Below, piece by piece: positions 59,213-64,000 of a DNA stretch of 64,000 bases (positions are counted from its first letter, which is position 1; every line of letters starts with the position of its first letter). Under the pieces are notes generated by a model. The model did not search any database, was not told the DNA's origin, and saw nothing but the letters and a program-made list of their open reading frames with translations. The stretch lies in assembly GCF_904849725.1 (NCBI RefSeq), contig NC_058518.1, forward strand, positions 7,150,147 to 7,214,146, given 5' to 3'. The translations under genes were made by a program, and so were the position numbers. This DNA is from Hordeum vulgare subsp. vulgare (taxonomy: Eukaryota > Streptophyta > Magnoliopsida > Poales > Poaceae).

Positions 59213-60933
59213 TCCCCACATGAACCAAGGAATAAATTATAGTTAGTGTCGTTTAGGCTTAGTGTTAGCTAACCTCAATCAGGAGCTAGGCATATGTGTT
59301 AGGGGGCTAAGTAATTAGCCCAGAACAATTACATGGTTCGCTTCATGTGATTTTCGATGGAGATCATCGAGGTTAAACCAAGAATTTTTCGCCTCCTCGA
59401 TCAGTTTGCTATAGGGTGAAGATTTTCGGTTGAAGAAACAGGCAGACAATACATATGCGTTGGTAATTTCTATTTCTTATATACATATGGGTTTGCTTAT
59501 TTGAATCACAAGTAACAACGTGGGAAAATAAATTTTGCACCTTTAATTAAATTAAATATTTAACAGCATCCACGTATAGTTTAAAAAAATTAACTTTTTC
59601 TACATAATGTTCCATTCATTTGGCACAAACAAATACACTTATTTATTTTTAATGTTCTTTCTCATGTCTCATTCTGTTGATAATAAAAAGGTTTGTTTAA
59701 ACTTCTTGTAAATCTAAATAATACGATTTTCCATTGCTTAACAAAAAAGTATTATTTCATTCTATTACATATATTTTCTGATTAACTCGCACAGTGGCCC
59801 TCTCAAGTGTGCGAGCAAGTGTTCTACTATAACCATCACAAACATTATGTAAATAACGTATCACTTATGTGGTAAAGTTCTTTAAATAAGTTATATGACA
59901 TTTCGGGGAAAACATTTTAAATTGATGATCAAATGTGGTCTTCACATGCGATTGTTAGTGCTCTAAGTGTTAGCTACCGTGAGGAACAGGTTAATTATTC
60001 TGCAGGATATGTGTTAGGGGGCTAATTAGCCTAGAACAAATGCATGGTTCAGTTCATGTGATTTTTGATGGATCAAGGTTCAATCTAGAATTTGTTGGGG
60101 TGATTGTGGCAGCTCGTTTTGTTATGGGGAAGATTTTCCGTCGGAGACACAGGCACATGAAGAATTTGTTGCGGTGATTTTCCAAGTTTCATATGTACTC
60201 ATCACATAGTTTGAAACAATAAGGTTCTGTAACTATCACAAATGTTATTCAATTAAAGTCCGGACCAGGAGCATATAGAATTTTAGATCCCACATCTGCG
60301 ATGCTAGCTACATGTACTAAACTTTTGCTACACCTGGACGAATTCCATGTACCGTATCATTCTGATGCATGTGATAATGCAGGGCTCTTGTGTTAATTAT
60401 GGTACTATATGCCTATGGACCATCTACAATATCATTCTTATGCATGCGATAACGCAGGCCTCTTGTGTCATTCATCAGCACGTAACACCCTCATATTCTT
60501 CTCACACATAGTTGACAATAAGAGTTACACTCGGGGGGGGGGGGGCTAAACCGGCAGTGTGGTGCAGTACGGAGCAGTTACACATGACGCTGTAACATTC
60601 ACTTACTCTGGGAGTTGGTCGTAATACTTGGTTAGGCCATGTTGAAGATCTTCTGTTCGCCCCTGTAAACACTGACGCAGTAACAAGTTCGCGAGTTTGC
60701 CTTAAAAAATGTACTATTATTCTATACTTGTAAGTTCTATATACTTCAGAGTCATACCAGACCAGGAGCATCTAGAATTTTAGATCCCACATCTGCGGTG
60801 CAAGGTACTAAACTGTTGCTACCTGAACGAATTCCATGTATCGTTCTTACTATCTCTTATGCATGTGATCTTGCATGGGCTCTTGTGTTGAGTATGGTAT
60901 ATGCCTCCTATGCATGTGTTATTCTTCACGTAA
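59213..60933. other. 3' UTR and downstream repeats (copy 2)
   Basis: Duplicate of 35757-37484. AATAAA lies at 59230-59235; the poly-G run at 60533-60545 has 13 G, 7 fewer than in copy 1. No gene. Confidence 0.6.
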
Positions 60934-63900
60934 CACCCTCATATTTTTCTGACACAGAGTTGGCAACAATACTGGCGATCGAGTTACAACTGGGATGTAG
61001 GTTAACCGGCGACATGCCGCTCTCAACGTGCAAGTGCAGCAGCCCTATAACGTGCGTCCACATGGATCTCTGCAGTTGGCCGGTGGAAATCCATGGTGAT
61101 TCCTATGTATTTCTGGCAATGTGCAGGCTCACTGCTGGCGCTGGGTGGCTACTAGGGGCGTACAAAGGCGGCTAAGTTTTCCTTCATTTTAAATGGTATT
61201 CTTGATTTGCGACAATCCTAAGGGCCTATTTAGCGGGAAAAATCTACCAAAATACTTTACCTTGATTTTGGTGATACATTGGGTTTTCGAAGGCGGACCG
61301 AGAGGGAGCTCGAAGCACGCCTCCTGCAGGTGTAGATGGTCACGGTGGAACACATGGTTTGTGATTGATGAGATATTTTAGGAATTTTACGATGGAAGCC
61401 ACCCGCAATTGCCCAACAATTTTGTGTGAATATTTACGAAAGAGTATGGCTTTGACATTTAAAACATTTGGACATGTCCGAAATGTCTTTGACATTGATT
61501 GAAATATGAAAACAATAGAAATTTATGTGAGTATTTATAAATTATGTTTGTGAGCATCGTGAGTGTACCTTTTCAAAGCTACATTTTTGTTTTGTGCGTG
61601 TACCATACAGTATTGTACAGGTCGACCAGGATAGAAAACCATGCGTGTTAGGATCTTGTTGCATGCAGCGTCACCATACAATATGAAGGCTCATGCGAGG
61701 GATGGTTCCAACTAGACAAAGATAATCCGGTCTTGATAGAGGGGCAAGGCTGTCCCGTCGACAGTTTTCTTGAAAAACCCTGCGATCGCTATGCACGTAG
61801 GAAGGGGGTTTGACAAAAAAGCGACGAATAGGTGAACGTCACCAATTTTTTAGATAAGAAAAAGGAGAAGAAGGATGTTTACCGTTTGCTAGCAGACCCT
61901 TATATTACGGACCTATATCGCGCGTTTACAGTTTGCAAAAAATCGCTTTTTACGACTAGCGAGGGTCGCGGCAAAACATAACCCGCATCGTGGAACTATA
62001 AAACAGAATATTCACGAATATTCTGTTCTACAGTTTCATGGGCAGGTTCTGTTCTGCCATGGCCCTTGCCAACCCGCAAATCGCAAGAATTCAAACTTAC
62101 AATTTGGCATCAATTCCATTGATTTGTAGCAAATTTGAACAACCAAACACAATTTTCGCTCAAATTAAACCATTGTTTTTTTTATCAAGACACTAAAGAA
62201 CATCATGCAAAAGCAACCACCATCTTCACCACCGTCTTGGTTCTCGTTTCTCTCCACAACCCCAAAAGAATCTCACGCAAAAGCCATTATCATCTCCGTG
62301 ACCATCATCGTCAACATCATCACTCTCCATTTCCGCCACCCATTCCCCCACCGGCGCTGAAGTCATCACACCTTGCAGCCATCATTCTTCTCTTCAAGAT
62401 TTCTTTTCTTGCCATATCATGTCATTCTTTGGTGATGTCGTTCATTTTATTGTGATTCATTGTCATGATCTTGTTCTCCTCTGCAAGAAGCTTGGACAAA
62501 GCCTTGTTCTCCTCGGTAAGGGCTTTCCTCTCCTCAATGGCGGCCTTGCACAACCCTTCTTCCTTGAGTAAGGGCCACTTTCTTGCTTCTCCTGCGCTTT
62601 CTTCTCGGCCAACTCCTGCTTCATCTCCTCATTTGATTGCACCATGATATCTATCTTATCATGCAAGCTTGATGCCTTCGATTCCCTCTTGATCTTGTCC
62701 TTCGCCTTTTTGTTTCCATCCGACTTGTTCTTGTTTCTTGGGCCATCATCATCTTCATCATCATCATCCGTCTCGGTGAGGGAGCCATTCTTCGGTGGGG
62801 ATTCTTCCTCAATGAACTCCCAGTTTTGGCTATGTTGATGCAATTTCGAACAATGCTCTAGGTTGAATGACCTACCATGGGAAGCTTCCATGTCCTTGTA
62901 CCTTTCTTGCACAATTACTCCTAAAAAACAAAAACAAAATTCAACATATGAAACATGTTTCAAACATTTAAAGTACAACGTGAGAAAGAACTCACATAGT
63001 TCAATTCAACGGTATCACTTGGTGGTGCATTGCGGTCTTATTCCAAGCAAGCAGCCCAACGGCTACAAACCGGCTTGATAGCGTCCCAACGACCTTGAAG
63101 AGACCTCAAGGTGAGCGGTGTTCTATTGGGATACTTCGCCATGAAGCAGAGGAATTGACCCTCTATCATTTGCCAATAGCACTTGGCGGTTTGTCTGTGA
63201 TGGTCGTCGCATCAAGAGACACAACTTCCCACGCCTTGATAAAAAACTAACAAAAGAATTGTCACCGCATGTTAATTTTTATGCCAAACAAACTAACAAC
63301 AAGAAGCTATGCATATTCTTCTTATTATTCCACTCAAATCATGGTGAAGTCAGATTTGATACAGGGGATTACTCCACTTTAAGATTATATACAATTTAAA
63401 GTTCAGAACCGAGTGACCATACCAGCAGAGGAGAGTAGTCTACTTTGAACCATGCTTGCGCCTTTGTTCTCAAATCACGCGAGAAAACCAAAACATACAA
63501 ACTGTGCGTGCTATGCAGATGTGGAGGAGGGGGGAAGCTCACCATGTTTGCTAGGATGGGCAAGCAGCCATCCGTCTGCTAGTCCTTCCACATGACCAAT
63601 GTCCAGTCTATAATGAGCAAGCTAAAAAAAGTGTAATGTATGTGTCCAGTAAACATGCACACAACAAAATAGCAATCGGCCGGTCATCTAATCTATGTAA
63701 AACAATTCAGTGATCCCACTCCTATCTTGCATTGTTTCATTGACAAAACCCATTAAAATGAGAGTCATGAATGAGTGAAAAGAAATACATGTTCTGTTAT
63801 GGAGCTAGCAGTTAGGAAATAGCATGTCTAGCTTTCCAAATCAAGAAGATTTAGACAATCGAGCAACAATAGATGATCAAGCAACAGTGAAAATGACCAA

Positions 63901-64000
63901 ATGAACTGTACATGATCATAGGAACGATTGATATCAGGAATGCACTGTTAGGGTACATAGGACAGAACATGCCAGAATTTGATAACAACCCTAGGAATCA
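60934..64000 (+). repeat. Older duplicate of upstream region, full extent in window
   Basis: 60934-62656 matches 20582-22302 at roughly 98-99%, with small indels near 61890-61960. 62657-63242 holds sequence (the NAM-associated pseudogene) that the upstream copies have lost. 63243-64000 matches 23234-23991 without visible difference. This shows an earlier duplication of about 16.9 kb spacing that would have included the beta-galactosidase gene. Confidence 0.88.
62318..63240 (-). pseudogene. NAM-associated/Myb-SANT protein pseudogene (Harbinger ORF1 type)
   Basis: Read on the minus strand, the 5' exon (about 63240-62998) encodes a SANT-like stretch with FMAKYPNRTPLTLRSLQGRWD and SRWAACLE. It meets a TAA (63039-63041) where the family has Gln. 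After an intron-like gap, 62928-62570 encodes RYKDMEASHGRSFNLEHC, then an acidic DDDDEDDD run and a coiled segment (KIKRESKASSLHDKIDIMV). The AEENK...DDFSAGGG tail continues in another frame with a TGA in place of Trp, to about 62318. This order matches grass NAM-associated proteins often annotated as 'glutathione S-transferase T3-like' and the Myb-like ORF1 of PIF/Pong elements. The nonsense codons and frameshift make it dead. Confidence 0.7.

Larger units (their letters stand above)
38086..61534 (+). repeat. 23.45-kb tandem duplication, copy 2
   Basis: It is head-to-tail with copy 1. Its first base joins sequence ending TGAGTAT (38079-38085), which is shared by both parental breakpoints (14624-14630 and 61528-61534). 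All genes and fragments of copy 1 downstream of 14631 recur here in the same order. The Angela gag-pol and left LTR are absent because they lie left of the breakpoint. Confidence 0.96.

Noticed and set aside
14631..61534. Unequal crossing-over between the two Angela LTRs as cause of the tandem duplication
   Set aside because: The breakpoints lie in the leader and in an unrelated downstream repeat, not in LTRs, and share only 7 bp.
62465..62838. Plus-strand small frames at the NAM-associated pseudogene
   Set aside because: Antisense of the coiled and acidic region; Ser-rich runs come from the acidic-repeat codons read backwards.

Overview
This is nuclear DNA from a Triticeae grass (wheat, Aegilops, rye or barley type). 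Plant introns with GT/AG borders, nested long-terminal-repeat (LTR) retrotransposons of the Angela/BARE and Sukkula kinds, CACTA subterminal palindromes, a Stowaway MITE and Harbinger-type elements all point there. The species cannot be fixed from sequence alone. Nothing bacterial, organellar or CRISPR-like was seen.

Layout of the left third. 1-4336 is a very long gypsy-type LTR ending in a Sukkula-like terminus. From 4337 a CACTA transposon carries a three-exon B3-like pseudogene (6590-8030). It is interrupted by a copia solo LTR (target duplication GCCTT), which is itself interrupted by a full-length Angela-like copia element on the minus strand (8722-17384, target duplication GAGGT). The CACTA element ends at 19076.

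The dominant structure is a head-to-tail tandem duplication of about 23.45 kb: copy 1 is 14631-38085 and copy 2 is 38086-61534. The left breakpoint lies inside the Angela leader and the right breakpoint lies in a repeat downstream of the gene. The join shows 7 bp of microhomology (TGAGTAT). I found only four substitutions and two homopolymer length changes between the copies. Each copy contains, in order: part of Angela, the solo-LTR remnant, the CACTA end, a local repeat cluster, a NAM-associated pseudogene fragment, a Harbinger element with a GRF zinc-finger gene, a low-complexity G-rich tract, a Stowaway MITE, a GH5 glucosidase gene fragment, a copia tail with a short LTR, and a complete eleven-exon GH35 beta-galactosidase gene with a C-terminal galactose-binding lectin domain (32148-35756 and 55604-59212).

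An older, diverged duplication underlies the recent one. Sequence just downstream of each gene copy (from about 37485 and about 60934) resembles the region upstream of the gene (from about 20582), and this match runs on to the window end at 64000. A third, older beta-galactosidase copy may therefore lie to the right of the window.

The only genes that look functional are the two beta-galactosidase copies, which predict secreted cell-wall enzymes. All other coding matter is transposon protein or a broken gene fragment.
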